NCBI RefSeq assembly: GCF_004786035.1
Contig: NZ_CP035088.1
Span: forward strand, 5,282,001-5,346,000
Direction: 5' to 3'
Source of the DNA: Pseudomonas viciae
Lineage (GTDB): Bacteria > Pseudomonadota > Gammaproteobacteria > Pseudomonadales > Pseudomonadaceae
Length of the DNA: 64,000 nucleotides
Each line of letters starts with the position of its first letter. Within the stretch, counting starts at the first letter, position 1. The position numbers and the translations under genes are program-made. This document shows positions 20,499-29,110 of this stretch, piece by piece. The notes beneath the pieces were generated by a model, which saw only the letters and a list, made by a program, of their open reading frames with translations, had not been told where the DNA came from and did not search any database.

Positions 20499-21380
20499 TC
20501 AGCGGTAGCTCAAGGCGTTGAAAATGCGCCGACGCTCATCGACGATGGTTTCCCGACCGTGCATGACCCGACGGTTGTCGATCATCACCACGTCGTGATC
20601 CCGCCAGCCCACCGGACAGGTGTACTGCTCGGACACCTCGGCGATCTCGGCCAGGAACTCGGCGGGAATCGGCTGCCCGGACACCGTATCGATCACCGGA
20701 GCTTCGTAGTTGAAGGACGGCCCCAGGATGCTGTTGGCAAAAGCCGGGCGCTGGCTGAAGGCGGATGTCAGGATCGCCGACGTGCTGAAGGCGTAGTGGA
20801 TCGAGTCGTCGGCGGGGTTGAAGGAAATCTGGGTTTGCGGATCATCACCGATGACCTGCAACAGGTCGTCGATACCCACGGCCGCCGGGTCCGACAACGT
20901 CGCTGAGTAGTGACAAACCAGGCGGCGCCATTTTTCTCCCGCCACGGTTCGGCTGTAGCGAATAGGGTTTTCTTCAAAGAAACTGCGACAGCCTGGGGAC
21001 AGTTTCGCCAGTACCTTCTCACCGTCGCACAAGGTGGTTTGCGAGCCCTTGCGCGGCGCTTCCTGGCAATAGAACCAGGTCATGTCCGGCCAGAACGGTG
21101 AGTTGCCATTTTCGCAATGCAGGCCGACCGCCTGGCGCCCGGCATCCACCAACTGCGCCGCGCCACCGACCATGACCCGTGCCGGATCCAGGCTCAATCG
21201 CGAGCTGTTTTGCTTCACGTACGCGCTGAAATCCTCGGCGTTGTGGATACAGTTGCGCAACAACACGACACCGTAATGCCCCAGCAGCTCATACAGCTCG
21301 CCCTTACCCAGGCTGGCGAAATGGTGCGGCTCGACGATGGATACGTCCGGGTTCTTAAAGTGAAAGGCAGGTGTGCTCAT
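20499..21380 (-). CDS. TauD/TfdA-type Fe(II)/2-oxoglutarate-dependent oxygenase
   Basis: 293 residues from ATG 21380 (MSTPAFHF), with AAGGA 9 bases upstream; longer starts at 21389 or 21428 are possible. The metal triad reads H88-x-E90 (GLHCENGNSPFWPD) and distal H274 (NRRVMHGRETI), with arginines following for 2-oxoglutarate. The HxE instead of HxD form is known from clavaminate-synthase-like members. No halogenase-type loss of the acidic ligand, so hydroxylation, desaturation or ring formation is expected. The start lies within the last codons of the upstream ligase. Found in secondary-metabolite clusters more than in taurine use here. Confidence 0.88.
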   Translation of the reverse strand: MSTPAFHFKNPDVSIVEPHHFASLGKGELYELLGHYGVVLLRNCIHNAEDFSAYVKQNSSRLSLDPARVMVGGAAQLVDAGRQAVGLHCENGNSPFWPDMTWFYCQEAPRKGSQTTLCDGEKVLAKLSPGCRSFFEENPIRYSRTVAGEKWRRLVCHYSATLSDPAAVGIDDLLQVIGDDPQTQISFNPADDSIHYAFSTSAILTSAFSQRPAFANSILGPSFNYEAPVIDTVSGQPIPAEFLAEIAEVSEQYTCPVGWRDHDVVMIDNRRVMHGRETIVDERRRIFNALSYR

Positions 21381-22920
21381 TGGATGCATTCCTTTGCAGA
21401 GTGGAAAAAACACTGGCGATATCGGCACGTTTCGGCCGGCCGGTGACGGTATAAAGCTGCTCGAGCAACGGATCGTCCTTGGTCAACAACCAGAGTCGGT
21501 TCGGGCGTTCGATGTCAGAGAAACGCCCCGCCGACCAGGCAACCAGCTCATTACGCGCCGGTGGCGACTCGACGCACAGCAACGCCACCAGACCGTGAAG
21601 CTCATCAAAAAACACCGCAGCGTCGTTTACGCCTGGGTATTTTCGATACTCAAGCTCAACCTGCTCGGGGCTGACGTTGCGGCCATTGGGCAGGCAAATC
21701 ACGTTCTTCTTGCGCCCATGCACATAGAGGTAGCCATCGGCATCCAGGGTCCCCAAGTCACCGGTATCCATCCAGCCGTCGCCGGACATGGAGCAGGCGC
21801 TAGGGTCGGTGCCCGAGTAGCCGCTGAACAGCGAGCTGCTCTTGACCTCGATGGTCTGGTCGGCACCGATACGCACTTGGACATGGGGCAACGGCTTGCC
21901 GACGCTGCCAAGACGTTGCTGCTCGACGGTATTCATGCTGACGACCGAGGCGTTCTCCGAAAGCCCGTAGCCCTGGTACACCCCAATACCTAGCTCAGCC
22001 AGACCGCGCAGGACATCAATACTCACCGCCGCACCGCCGCAGGTGATATGCACGCCGGATTTCAAGTAACGCGCGAGGCCCTCGCCCTGCTCGCCCCCCT
22101 CGTTCAGTTGTTCCAGGAAGCGATTGACCATGACCGGCGGAACGGTCAGGGCCGTTGGCTGGACTTGCAGGAGCCAGTCGACCAGGCGCTGCGGTGAAGC
22201 GCCAGGCTCACCGAGCAACGGTTCGTTCGGCGGTAGAAAATGCACGGTCCCGCCAGCCAGCAGCGGCAGATACGCGGCGGTCACCTGTTCAAGCAACAAA
22301 CTCAACGGGACCAGCGACAGGTAACGACGATGAGCATTGGCTGGCATGCCTTGGCGCAGCGACGCCAGCACTGTGCCAACCGCCTGGGTACTCAGGCGCA
22401 CACCCTTTGGCCGGCTTGTGGTGCCCGAGGTGTGAATGATTTTGCAGATCCAGTCATCGTCGCCGTCCGGCGTATATAACAGTGGCTGCTCGATCAGCGG
22501 TTCATTGAGGCGTTGCAGGCGGCTGTCGGGAAAATTCAGCTTCCAGCGTTGCGCCAGGGTTCGCTGCCCGGCGGCATCCACCAGAAACCCGTCGCACCCT
22601 CCAGCCAAGTGCTCAGCCTGGGACTGGCTGAACGCCAACGGCAAGGGCAACGCAGTGATCCCGGCGAACAGGCACGCCAGGTCGGCCACCAGCCAGTCAC
22701 TGCTGTTACGTGTCGCAATCCCCAGCACGACCTGATCGCCATGAGCCTGGCTTGCGAAACGCCGCTGCAGTGTTGCCGCCAGATTGAGCGAGCGATGTTC
22801 CAGCTCGCCATAGGTCAATTCCACGGGCTCATTACCCGATTGCGACCAGTCAACCGCACAGATGGCCTGGCGGTTGTCCCGCAACGCGCGTTGCAACTGA
22901 CTGATAAAGCCGCCGCTCAT
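21355..22920 (-). CDS. AMP-forming acyl/amino-acid ligase (ANL superfamily)
   Basis: 521 residues from ATG 22920 (MSGGFISQLQ), overlapping the upstream stop as ATGA. Adenylation motifs: IIHTSGTTSRPKG (P-loop), YQGYGLSENASV, MDTGDLGTLDADGYLYVHGRKKNVICLPNGRNVSPEQVE, and a C-terminal VTGRPKRAD with the catalytic-type lysine. There is no carrier-protein domain attached, so it makes an acyl-AMP or acyl-CoA rather than loading itself. The closest general type is long-chain acyl-CoA synthetase-like. Paired with a PF12261 acyltransferase-like protein, it probably supplies the activated acyl donor (inference). Confidence 0.9.
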   Translation of the reverse strand: MSGGFISQLQRALRDNRQAICAVDWSQSGNEPVELTYGELEHRSLNLAATLQRRFASQAHGDQVVLGIATRNSSDWLVADLACLFAGITALPLPLAFSQSQAEHLAGGCDGFLVDAAGQRTLAQRWKLNFPDSRLQRLNEPLIEQPLLYTPDGDDDWICKIIHTSGTTSRPKGVRLSTQAVGTVLASLRQGMPANAHRRYLSLVPLSLLLEQVTAAYLPLLAGGTVHFLPPNEPLLGEPGASPQRLVDWLLQVQPTALTVPPVMVNRFLEQLNEGGEQGEGLARYLKSGVHITCGGAAVSIDVLRGLAELGIGVYQGYGLSENASVVSMNTVEQQRLGSVGKPLPHVQVRIGADQTIEVKSSSLFSGYSGTDPSACSMSGDGWMDTGDLGTLDADGYLYVHGRKKNVICLPNGRNVSPEQVELEYRKYPGVNDAAVFFDELHGLVALLCVESPPARNELVAWSAGRFSDIERPNRLWLLTKDDPLLEQLYTVTGRPKRADIASVFSTLQRNASNEHTCLSL

Positions 22921-23534
22921 GGCCGCGCCCTCACCAGAGAATCGCTGGGCAATTGCGTGAATGAAGTATTGAGGGTCATGGCGGCGAAACGTGAACGCTG
23001 TGGATCTACCCGGATAAAACCGGTGACTGGCAACTTGGCGTAATAGCTGCCCCATTTCTTGCCGTCGCCGTCGGCCAGGCGCGTAGGGTCTGCGGTCAGC
23101 AGTGGCTCGAAATCGATCTGGCAACTCTCCATCATTTGCCGGACTCGAGGGGTCACCGTGCACAACAGGTAGTGCCCCCCCATGCACCAGGCCAACAACG
23201 GAATCATGTTGACCAGAATCATTCCGGCCGTCAGGTGATGGGAGATCAGGTTACCGATCTCGACAATGTTCGAGCGATCAATGGTTTTCTCGAAACGCTG
23301 GGACAATATCTCGTTTATCGGTTGTGTCAGGTATTGCTCGGAAAACAACGTGCGGTGGTCCGCAAACGTAATACCGGCGCAAGCAAGAATACGATCTGCC
23401 GGATCCTGAGTGACCGCAAAGTATTGCGGATTCGGTTCAACCGAAGCGGAATAAGAACTGCGAAATTTCTCCTTCACTACTTCTGTGGCTTGCACCCATA
23501 ACGGCGTCTTAGTTTCAGCGACACGTATTTGCAT
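22917..23534 (-). CDS. 'Thermostable hemolysin' (PF12261) family, acyltransferase-like protein
   Basis: 205 residues, first gene of the operon, with a very strong ribosome-binding site (GGAGGAGG) 7 bases before the ATG. Family signatures: IVEIGNLISHHLTAGMILVNMI, GGHYLLCTVTPRVRQMM and KKWGSYYAKLPVTG. The name comes from Vibrio delta-VPH, but the fold is related to GNAT/LuxI-type autoinducer synthases, and VEIGNL resembles the conserved core of LuxI. No signal peptide or membrane segment is seen, so a secreted toxin is unlikely. I infer an N-acyltransferase using the product of the downstream ligase. The family is functionally uncharacterised as far as I know. Confidence 0.85.
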   Translation of the reverse strand: MQIRVAETKTPLWVQATEVVKEKFRSSYSASVEPNPQYFAVTQDPADRILACAGITFADHRTLFSEQYLTQPINEILSQRFEKTIDRSNIVEIGNLISHHLTAGMILVNMIPLLAWCMGGHYLLCTVTPRVRQMMESCQIDFEPLLTADPTRLADGDGKKWGSYYAKLPVTGFIRVDPQRSRFAAMTLNTSFTQLPSDSLVRARP

Positions 23535-23622
23535 TTCGTCCTCCTCCGTCCTTGTGCAGGATTCCTGTAAAAAGCGAGGCGAGCATATTGGGGAAAAGTC
23601 CTACAGACCATTTAAAAAATAA

Positions 23623-23637
23623 ATTGCTTCCGCTAAT
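23623..23637. promoter_or_regulatory. Candidate LysR-type box in divergent promoter region
   Basis: ATTGCTTCCGCTAAT fits the ATT-N9-AAT (T-N11-A) pattern of LysR regulators. It sits in the AT-rich middle of the 171-bp gap between the hemolysin-like gene and the lysR gene. One match of this loose motif is weak evidence alone; its position is what makes it plausible. Confidence 0.4.
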
Positions 23638-23705
23638 ATGTAAATAAACGTCTTTGTCATAAAAACATAGGACGCTAGTCCATGGATTGCGCCAAGAAGG
23701 ATCTT

Positions 23706-24641
23706 ATGCTCAATAGTAATTTGCTTAGAAAGCTGGACATGCAGGACTTGATGGTGTTTGTCGCAGTGTACGAGCAGAGCAGCGTCACCGAGGTGTCCGA
23801 GGCCCTGTGTGTCAGCCAGTCAACCGTGAGCTACTGCCTGAAGAAGCTGCGCACAAGCTTCGAAGATGAACTTTTCGTTAATACCCGCAGTGGCATGCGC
23901 CCCACCAGCAAAGCCACCGCCATGTACAGCCATATACTGAAGATTCTCAAAACAATAAATATCTGCCACTCCGGCATTGAGGCATTCGACCCGACCCAAA
24001 AAGAGAGAGTATTCAATGTTTGCGCGCCCGAGTACTTTGAACTTCTTATCTTGCCAAAATTAGTCAAATGCTTTATCGGCAGCCGTCTTCCGGTCATCAT
24101 TAACATAACGAAATTTCACAGAGATATTCCCGCCGAGGAACTGATGGATGGCCGCTTCGACTTGGTCATTTGTTTTGGCCCAAACCTCCATCGCGGTGGC
24201 AAAGGTTTGCGCTCGCAAGTATTACTGGAAGATGAGTTGATCTGCGTAGTTGATAAAAACTTCACGCTGACGCAAGAGGACTTCAGCCTGGAGACATTTG
24301 CCGCGTGCCAGCATGTTTTTCCGACGCCCTGGACATCCGACACCAACATGATAGATGGATGGCTCGCCCGCCAGGGCTACACCCGCCAGATTGTCGCTCG
24401 GGCCAACAGTTATGTGGCGGCACTCAATATGATCAGCGGGACCGACTTCATCCTCACCCTGCCTCGGCGCATCCAGGCGTTGACCTGCGATGAACACAAA
24501 TTCAGCCATCGCCGAGCACCGACGGGTTTACCGAACTTCACGCTGGAGATGATGTGGAGCGAAAAACCGAGCCTGGACAACGCCAACATCTGGTTTCGCG
24601 AACAGATCGTAAAAGTATGCGCTGAGGACGGCCTGCTTTAA
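23706..24641 (+). CDS. LysR-family transcriptional regulator
   Basis: 311 residues from ATG 23706 (MLNSNLLRKLDMQDLMVF), preceded by GAAGGA at 5 bases; ATG 23682 would add 8 residues. N-terminal winged helix: VAVYEQSSVTEVSEALCVSQSTVSYCLKKLRTSFEDELF. The C-terminal effector domain is NodD/SyrM-like in layout (LSRSP, FDLVICFG, CQHVFPTPW). Base composition is noticeably more AT-rich than in its neighbours, a sign of acquired DNA. Divergent from the six-gene operon and probably its regulator, responding to its substrate or product (inference). A perfect 11-bp hairpin follows the stop. Confidence 0.92.
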   Translation: MLNSNLLRKLDMQDLMVFVAVYEQSSVTEVSEALCVSQSTVSYCLKKLRTSFEDELFVNTRSGMRPTSKATAMYSHILKILKTINICHSGIEAFDPTQKERVFNVCAPEYFELLILPKLVKCFIGSRLPVIINITKFHRDIPAEELMDGRFDLVICFGPNLHRGGKGLRSQVLLEDELICVVDKNFTLTQEDFSLETFAACQHVFPTPWTSDTNMIDGWLARQGYTRQIVARANSYVAALNMISGTDFILTLPRRIQALTCDEHKFSHRRAPTGLPNFTLEMMWSEKPSLDNANIWFREQIVKVCAEDGLL

Positions 24642-24650
24642 TCGACCCGG

Positions 24651-24676
24651 GAGCCACTCGAACCGTCGAGTGGCTC
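24651..24676 (+). terminator. Hairpin after lysR gene
   Basis: GAGCCACTCGA and its perfect complement around a 4-base loop, 10 bp after the stop codon. No T-run follows, so it may stabilise the 3' end or act as a weak terminator. Confidence 0.6.
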
Positions 24677-24706
24677 AGGATGGCGGCCTGCGACTTTTCA
24701 TCAGGC

Positions 24707-24750
24707 AAAAAAAAATCCGGAAATCCTCACTTTCGTGGGCCTTCCAGACT
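24707..24750 (-). terminator. Intrinsic terminator of tRNA-Lys
   Basis: On the minus strand TCTGGAA pairs with TTTCCGGA, with an inner CAC-GAAA-GTG stem, followed by nine Ts (plus-strand A-run 24707-24715). It lies just downstream of the tRNA 3' end. Confidence 0.8.
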
Positions 24751-24767
24751 TTTAAAACTGCTAAAAA

Positions 24768-24843
24768 TGGTGGGTCGTGTGGGATTCGAACCTACGACCA
24801 ATTGGTTAAAAGCCAACTGCTCTACCAACTGAGCTAACGACCC
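24768..24843 (-). tRNA. tRNA-Lys (anticodon UUU)
   Basis: 76 nt with the CCA encoded. The 5' acceptor GGGTCGT pairs with ACGACCC. D-arm AGCTCAGTTGGTAGAGC, anticodon loop CTTTTAA with UUU, T-arm GTAGGTTCGAATCC. Located between queC and the accessory lysR operon. In P. aeruginosa the tRNA-Lys at this place beside queC is a known integration site for large islands (recalled). Confidence 0.98.
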
Positions 24844-24860
24844 GCTGTGTGGTGGCGCGT

Positions 24861-24888
24861 ATAATACTGATTTTTAAGGACTATTCAA
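24861..24888 (-). promoter_or_regulatory. Sigma-70 promoter of tRNA-Lys
   Basis: On the minus strand TTGAAT, a 16-bp spacer, then TATTAT, followed by a GC-rich discriminator (GCGCCACC) typical of stringently controlled stable-RNA genes. The -10 ends 17 bp before the mature tRNA 5' end. Confidence 0.75.
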
Positions 24889-24906
24889 CACTTAATTTGA
24901 AATAAA

Positions 24907-25599
24907 TCAAAAATAACGGGTTGGATCGCTCACGCCCGCCGCTGCGAAGCCTTCTGCACGCAGGCGGCAGCTGTCGCATTTGCCGCAAGCACGGCCCTGA
25001 TCGTCGGCCTGATAGCAGGAAACGGTCAGTCCGTAGTCCACGCCAAGCTTCACCCCAGCCTTGACGATATCGGCCTTGCTGAGATTCTGCAGCGGCGCCT
25101 GGATACGGAAGCCCTGTCCCTCTACACCGGCCTTGGTCGCCAGATTGGCCATGCGCTCGAAGGCTTCGACGAACTCCGGGCGGCAGTCCGGGTAGCCGGA
25201 GTAATCCACGGCATTGACGCCAATGAAAATGTCACGGGCGCCCAGCACTTCGGCCCACCCCAGCGCCAAGGACAGGAACACCGTATTGCGCGCCGGCACA
25301 TACGTCACCGGAATGCCTTCGCTCGGTGCTTCGGGTACAGCAATGGAACTGTCGGTCAGGGCCGAACCACCAATGCCGTTGAGGTTCAGGCCAATCACCT
25401 TGTGTTCCACCACACCCAAATCCCGGGCAACCCGCTCGGCGGCGTGCAGCTCGGCACGGTGACGCTGACCGTAATCGAAACTCATGGTGTAGCAGCGGTA
25501 GCCTTCAGCGCGGGCCATGGCCACCACCGTCGCCGAGTCCAGGCCACCAGACAGCAGGATAACCGCACGTTTTTCTGCAATGTTCGCTTGCTCAGTCAT
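24907..25599 (-). CDS. queC: 7-cyano-7-deazaguanine synthase QueC
   Basis: ATP-dependent conversion of 7-carboxy-7-deazaguanine to preQ0 in queuosine tRNA modification. 230 residues. PP-loop SGGLDSATV near residue 18. The zinc-binding cysteine set is [17 protein letters not shown] near the C-terminus. It starts one base after the queE stop and is co-transcribed with it. Last gene before tRNA-Lys. Confidence 0.97.
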   Translation of the reverse strand: MTEQANIAEKRAVILLSGGLDSATVVAMARAEGYRCYTMSFDYGQRHRAELHAAERVARDLGVVEHKVIGLNLNGIGGSALTDSSIAVPEAPSEGIPVTYVPARNTVFLSLALGWAEVLGARDIFIGVNAVDYSGYPDCRPEFVEAFERMANLATKAGVEGQGFRIQAPLQNLSKADIVKAGVKLGVDYGLTVSCYQADDQGRACGKCDSCRLRAEGFAAAGVSDPTRYF

Positions 25600-25600
25600 A

Positions 25601-26248
25601 TCAGCGCCCCGGTTCGTCGTTCCAAAGATATTTGTGCAACTGCAATTGCAGGCGCACCGGCAGATTGTCCGCCACCACCCAGTCCGCCAGGTCCCGGGCG
25701 TTCAAATCGTGATGACTCGGCGAAAACAATACTTCGCCGGCACGCTGGTCGAGACCGTACTGAATCAGTTTGGACACCGCCCAGTCATAGTCTTCCCGCG
25801 AACAGATGACAAACTTGACCTGATCGTTGGACGTCAGCAGCTCGATATTCTCATAACGGTTGCGATGCGCTTCCTTGGAACCCGGGGTTTTCAGGTCCAC
25901 GACGCGACTGACGCGCGGGTCGACGGCCGAAATGTCCAAGGCACCGCTGGTTTCCAGCGAAACCTCATAACCGGCATCGCACAGCTGCTTGAGTAATGGG
26001 ATGGCATTGGGTTGCGCCAATGGCTCGCCCCCTGTGACACACACATAGCGCGGACGATAGCCGGCCACTTGCTCAAGGATATCGTCGAGGGTTCGCAAGG
26101 TGCCGCCGTTGAACGCGTAGGCACTGTCGCAGTACTGGCAACGTAACGGGCAGCCGGTGAGGCGCACAAAAACTGTGGGCAGCCCGGCCGTTCGCGTTTC
26201 ACCCTGCAACGAGTAAAAAACTTCGGTGATTCTCAATGTGTCTTGCAT
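25601..26248 (-). CDS. queE: 7-carboxy-7-deazaguanine synthase QueE (radical SAM)
   Basis: Radical-SAM ring contraction producing 7-carboxy-7-deazaguanine. 215 residues from ATG 26248 ([17 protein letters not shown]); GTG 26257 would add three. The SAM cluster motif is CxxxCxxC in CPLRCQYCD, and [11 protein letters not shown] follows. It begins a separate unit after the tol-pal terminator. The YSLQGE N-terminus is diagnostic. Confidence 0.96.
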   Translation of the reverse strand: MQDTLRITEVFYSLQGETRTAGLPTVFVRLTGCPLRCQYCDSAYAFNGGTLRTLDDILEQVAGYRPRYVCVTGGEPLAQPNAIPLLKQLCDAGYEVSLETSGALDISAVDPRVSRVVDLKTPGSKEAHRNRYENIELLTSNDQVKFVICSREDYDWAVSKLIQYGLDQRAGEVLFSPSHHDLNARDLADWVVADNLPVRLQLQLHKYLWNDEPGR

Positions 26249-26364
26249 AGTCGCCACGGGCGTAACAGCTAAACAGGCTGTCCGCCTCCGTCAGGCACTT
26301 GAAGGAACCCCGCCAACGCGCAGATCCCAAAAAGCGTGTTTCATAAAAAGGGCGTGAATTCTAA

Positions 26365-26395
26365 CGAAAAAACCCGCGACAGGCGCGGGTTTCTT
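26365..26395 (-). terminator. Intrinsic terminator of the tol-pal operon
   Basis: On the minus strand GAAACCCGCG, loop, CGCGGGTTTTTT: a strong stem with a T-run just after the cpoB stop codon. Confidence 0.9.
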
Positions 26396-26415
26396 CAATA
26401 CAGGGTCAAACCGGT

Positions 26416-27252
26416 CTACATGCGCTGCAGATCACGCTGGGCCAACTGGGCGGCGGAGGTACCCGGGTATTGGGCCACCACCTGCTGCAGAATGCCTTTT
26501 ACCTTGTCAGTGTGACCGAGGCGGCGCTCTACGTCAGCCAGCTTGTACAGTGAATCCGGCACCTTGGCGTGCTTGGGGTACAGCTGCGAAACCTTGGCGA
26601 ATGCCTGGCCGGCGCCTTGCAGGTCGCCCTTGGCCAGGTTCACTTCACCCAACCAGTATTGGGCGTTGCCCGAATACTGGCTGTTTGGGTATTTGCGCAG
26701 GAAAGCGGCAAAGGCCTGGCTGGCCTTGTCGAAATCCTTGGCCTTGATCAGGTCGAAGGCAGCATCGTAATAGAGCTTTTCCTTCGCCGGATCAGCCGGC
26801 TCGCCACCGGCGGCCGGTGCTGGAGCAGTTGCCCCAGCGCCTGCGGCTGCACCGGGGGCGTTCAAGTCGCCACCGGCAGGAGAATTCTCAGGAGTCGCGG
26901 CAGGTGCAGGTGCAACGCCGGTTCCTATGCGCCGATCAAGATCCTGGTATCGCTCCAGGTTTTCCTGCTTCATGCGCGAAATATCATTTTGCAGAACTTC
27001 AATCACGCCTTGCTGGCGCGACAGCTGATCCTGCATTTGTTGGAGCTGGTTGAACAGCTCGCCCTGTGCCGAGACAGGGGCCGAAACCCCTCCCCCGGCA
27101 TAGGCGCCGTTCGTACCGTAACCTGCAGGCGGATAGCTGCTCCCGCTATTGTTATAGCCGGTATCGTTATCGACCACAGGAACCGCAGCCCACGCCGCAA
27201 GCGGCGCGAGGCTGAGAGCCAGAACAGTTACAGCACGACGGCACGTTCGCAT
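26416..27252 (-). CDS. cpoB: Cell-division coordinator CpoB (YbgF), TolA-binding TPR protein
   Basis: 278 residues. Sec signal peptide ending AAWA; N-terminal coiled coil (about residues 60-110, QLQQMQDQLSRQQGVIEVLQND) that trimerises; Ala/Pro-rich linker; then three TPR-like repeats from KLYYDAAFDLIKAKDFDKA to the end. In other bacteria it binds TolA and coordinates outer-membrane constriction with septal peptidoglycan synthesis. Starts 6 bp after the pal stop, last in the operon. Confidence 0.95.
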   Translation of the reverse strand: MRTCRRAVTVLALSLAPLAAWAAVPVVDNDTGYNNSGSSYPPAGYGTNGAYAGGGVSAPVSAQGELFNQLQQMQDQLSRQQGVIEVLQNDISRMKQENLERYQDLDRRIGTGVAPAPAATPENSPAGGDLNAPGAAAGAGATAPAPAAGGEPADPAKEKLYYDAAFDLIKAKDFDKASQAFAAFLRKYPNSQYSGNAQYWLGEVNLAKGDLQGAGQAFAKVSQLYPKHAKVPDSLYKLADVERRLGHTDKVKGILQQVVAQYPGTSAAQLAQRDLQRM

Positions 27253-27258
27253 GACGAA

Positions 27259-27756
27259 TTACTTACGCAGTTCGACGCGACGGTTTTGAGCCCAGGACTG
27301 CTCGTCGTTGCCGGTAGCAACTGGACGCTCTTCGCCGTAGGAAACCAGTTCCAGCTGAGCTGGGGAAACACCTTGCAGTACCAGGTAGCGTTGAACGGCT
27401 TTCGCACGACGCTCGCCCAGTGCCATGTTGTACTCACGAGTACCACGTTCGTCGGTGTTGCCTTCCAGAACAACGCGAGCGCCGTTCGACTTCAGGTCTT
27501 TGGCGTGAACGTCCAGAGCGCGCATGGCTTCTGGCTTCAGGTCCGAGCTGTCGTATTCGAAGTAGAAGGTGGTGATTGCGCGCAGAGCAGCTTCTTCGCT
27601 CAGGGAGCCGTCAACTGCACCAGTGTTAGCGCCGTAACCAGCGTTTGGATCAACAGCGCCTTCACCGGCGTTGTCGCCGCCTTTGGACGAGCAACCTACA
27701 GCTACAGCCATGGCCAGAGCCAGCGCAGCAAATTTACCAAACTTCAGCATTTCCAT
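27259..27756 (-). CDS. pal: Peptidoglycan-associated lipoprotein Pal (OprL)
   Basis: 165 residues. Lipoprotein signal with Cys22 ([10 protein letters not shown]), a short linker, and a C-terminal OmpA-like domain with the diaminopimelate-binding stretch [14 protein letters not shown] and [13 protein letters not shown] 27756 follows AGGAG at 8 bases; the second Met (position 3) is a poorer choice. Anchors the outer membrane to peptidoglycan in the Tol-Pal system. Confidence 0.98.
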   Translation of the reverse strand: MEMLKFGKFAALALAMAVAVGCSSKGGDNAGEGAVDPNAGYGANTGAVDGSLSEEAALRAITTFYFEYDSSDLKPEAMRALDVHAKDLKSNGARVVLEGNTDERGTREYNMALGERRAKAVQRYLVLQGVSPAQLELVSYGEERPVATGNDEQSWAQNRRVELRK

Positions 27757-27808
27757 CGTGAAACTCCTAATGAACCCCAGTGTGTTAAGTAAAACGTATA
27801 GCGCCGCG

Positions 27809-29110
27809 TCAGTTCAGGTAAGGGGACCAGGACGGTTCTCTGACTTCGCCTTGTGCGGTAGGAAGCGGGAGCCTCACGCGTCCATTAATGGACACGAGCA
27901 TCAAGACTCCCCGGCCCTGCTGGCGGGTGGCGTAGATTACCATGGTGCCGTTGGGCGCAACAGTAGGTGACTCGTCCAGAGTGCTATCAGTGAGGATTTT
28001 TACGCTACCGCGCTGCAAATCCTGGGCCGCCACCTTGAAATTAGTGAAACCATCCTGGCGATGGATCATCACCAGGGTCTTTTCGTCCGCCGACAGTTTA
28101 GGGTTGGCGTTGTAGTTACCCACGAACGTCACACGCTCGGCACCGCCACCACCCGCACTGGTCTTGTAGATCTGTGGCTTGCCGCCACGGTCGGAGGTGA
28201 AGTAGATGGTCGAGCCATCCTTGCCCCAGAACGGTTCAGTGTTGATGCCCGGGCCGTTGGTGACGCGGGAGATCGAACGCGAAGCCAGGTTCATCACGTA
28301 GATGTCCGGGTTACCGTCCTTGGACAGCACGAACGCCAGGCGGGTACCGTCCGGCGACCAGGCTGGTGCGCCGTTGAGGCCTTCGAAGTTGGTGATCTGC
28401 TCGCGGCGACCGGTATCGATGTGCTGCATGAAAATACGTGGACGCTTCTGCTCGAACGACACATAGGCGATGCGCTTGCCATCAGGGGCGAAACGCGGCG
28501 ACAGGATCGGCTCGCGCGATTGCAGCAGGGTCACTGCACGGGCGCCGTCATAGTCGGAACGCTGCAGGGTGTAGCGGGTGTTGTTTTCGGAGAAGCGCTC
28601 GGCCGTCACGTAGAGCATGCGGGTAGAAAACGCGCCCTTGATGCCGGTGAGTTTCTCGAACGACTGGTCGGCGATGTAGTGCGCCATGTCGCGCAACTGA
28701 TCGACACTGCCCGACACGCTGCCGGTCAGCACTTGCTGCTCGGTGGCGACGTTGAACAGGGCGTACTGCACCTGCAGGCGACCGCCAGCCGGAACGATGC
28801 TGCCGACCATGATGTACTGGGCGCCCAGGGCCTTCCAGTCACGGTAGATGACTTCGCTGGCCTGGGTCGGCAGGCTGATCATGTTCTGCTTCGGAATCGG
28901 CGCGTAGTAACCCGAGTTGCGCAGGTCGTTGCCGATGATTTCCGCCATGTCGTCCGGCAGGACGCTACCGCCCTGCCAGCCGAACGGTACGACAGCGATC
29001 GGGGTGGCCCGATCGCTGCCGCTGGTGACCAGAATGTTCTTTTCCTCTGCTACCGCTATCCCTGCCAGGCAGCAGATAACGACCAGCATTGATCGAAGAA
29101 GGTTTCTCAC
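27809..29110 (-). CDS. tolB: Tol-Pal system beta-propeller protein TolB
   Basis: 433 residues. Signal peptide, N-terminal alpha/beta domain ([19 protein letters not shown]), then the six-bladed propeller with repeated PxxSPDG-type motifs ([43 protein letters not shown]). Periplasmic and binds Pal. Its start overlaps the tolA stop by 4 nt. Confidence 0.98.
   Translation of the reverse strand: MRNLLRSMLVVICCLAGIAVAEEKNILVTSGSDRATPIAVVPFGWQGGSVLPDDMAEIIGNDLRNSGYYAPIPKQNMISLPTQASEVIYRDWKALGAQYIMVGSIVPAGGRLQVQYALFNVATEQQVLTGSVSGSVDQLRDMAHYIADQSFEKLTGIKGAFSTRMLYVTAERFSENNTRYTLQRSDYDGARAVTLLQSREPILSPRFAPDGKRIAYVSFEQKRPRIFMQHIDTGRREQITNFEGLNGAPAWSPDGTRLAFVLSKDGNPDIYVMNLASRSISRVTNGPGINTEPFWGKDGSTIYFTSDRGGKPQIYKTSAGGGGAERVTFVGNYNANPKLSADEKTLVMIHRQDGFTNFKVAAQDLQRGSVKILTDSTLDESPTVAPNGTMVIYATRQQGRGVLMLVSINGRVRLPLPTAQGEVREPSWSPYLN

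Noticed and set aside
22917..23534. Secreted haemolysin toxin
   Set aside because: The family name suggests it, but there is no signal peptide, no export genes and the operon is biosynthetic. Acyltransferase-like function is more likely.
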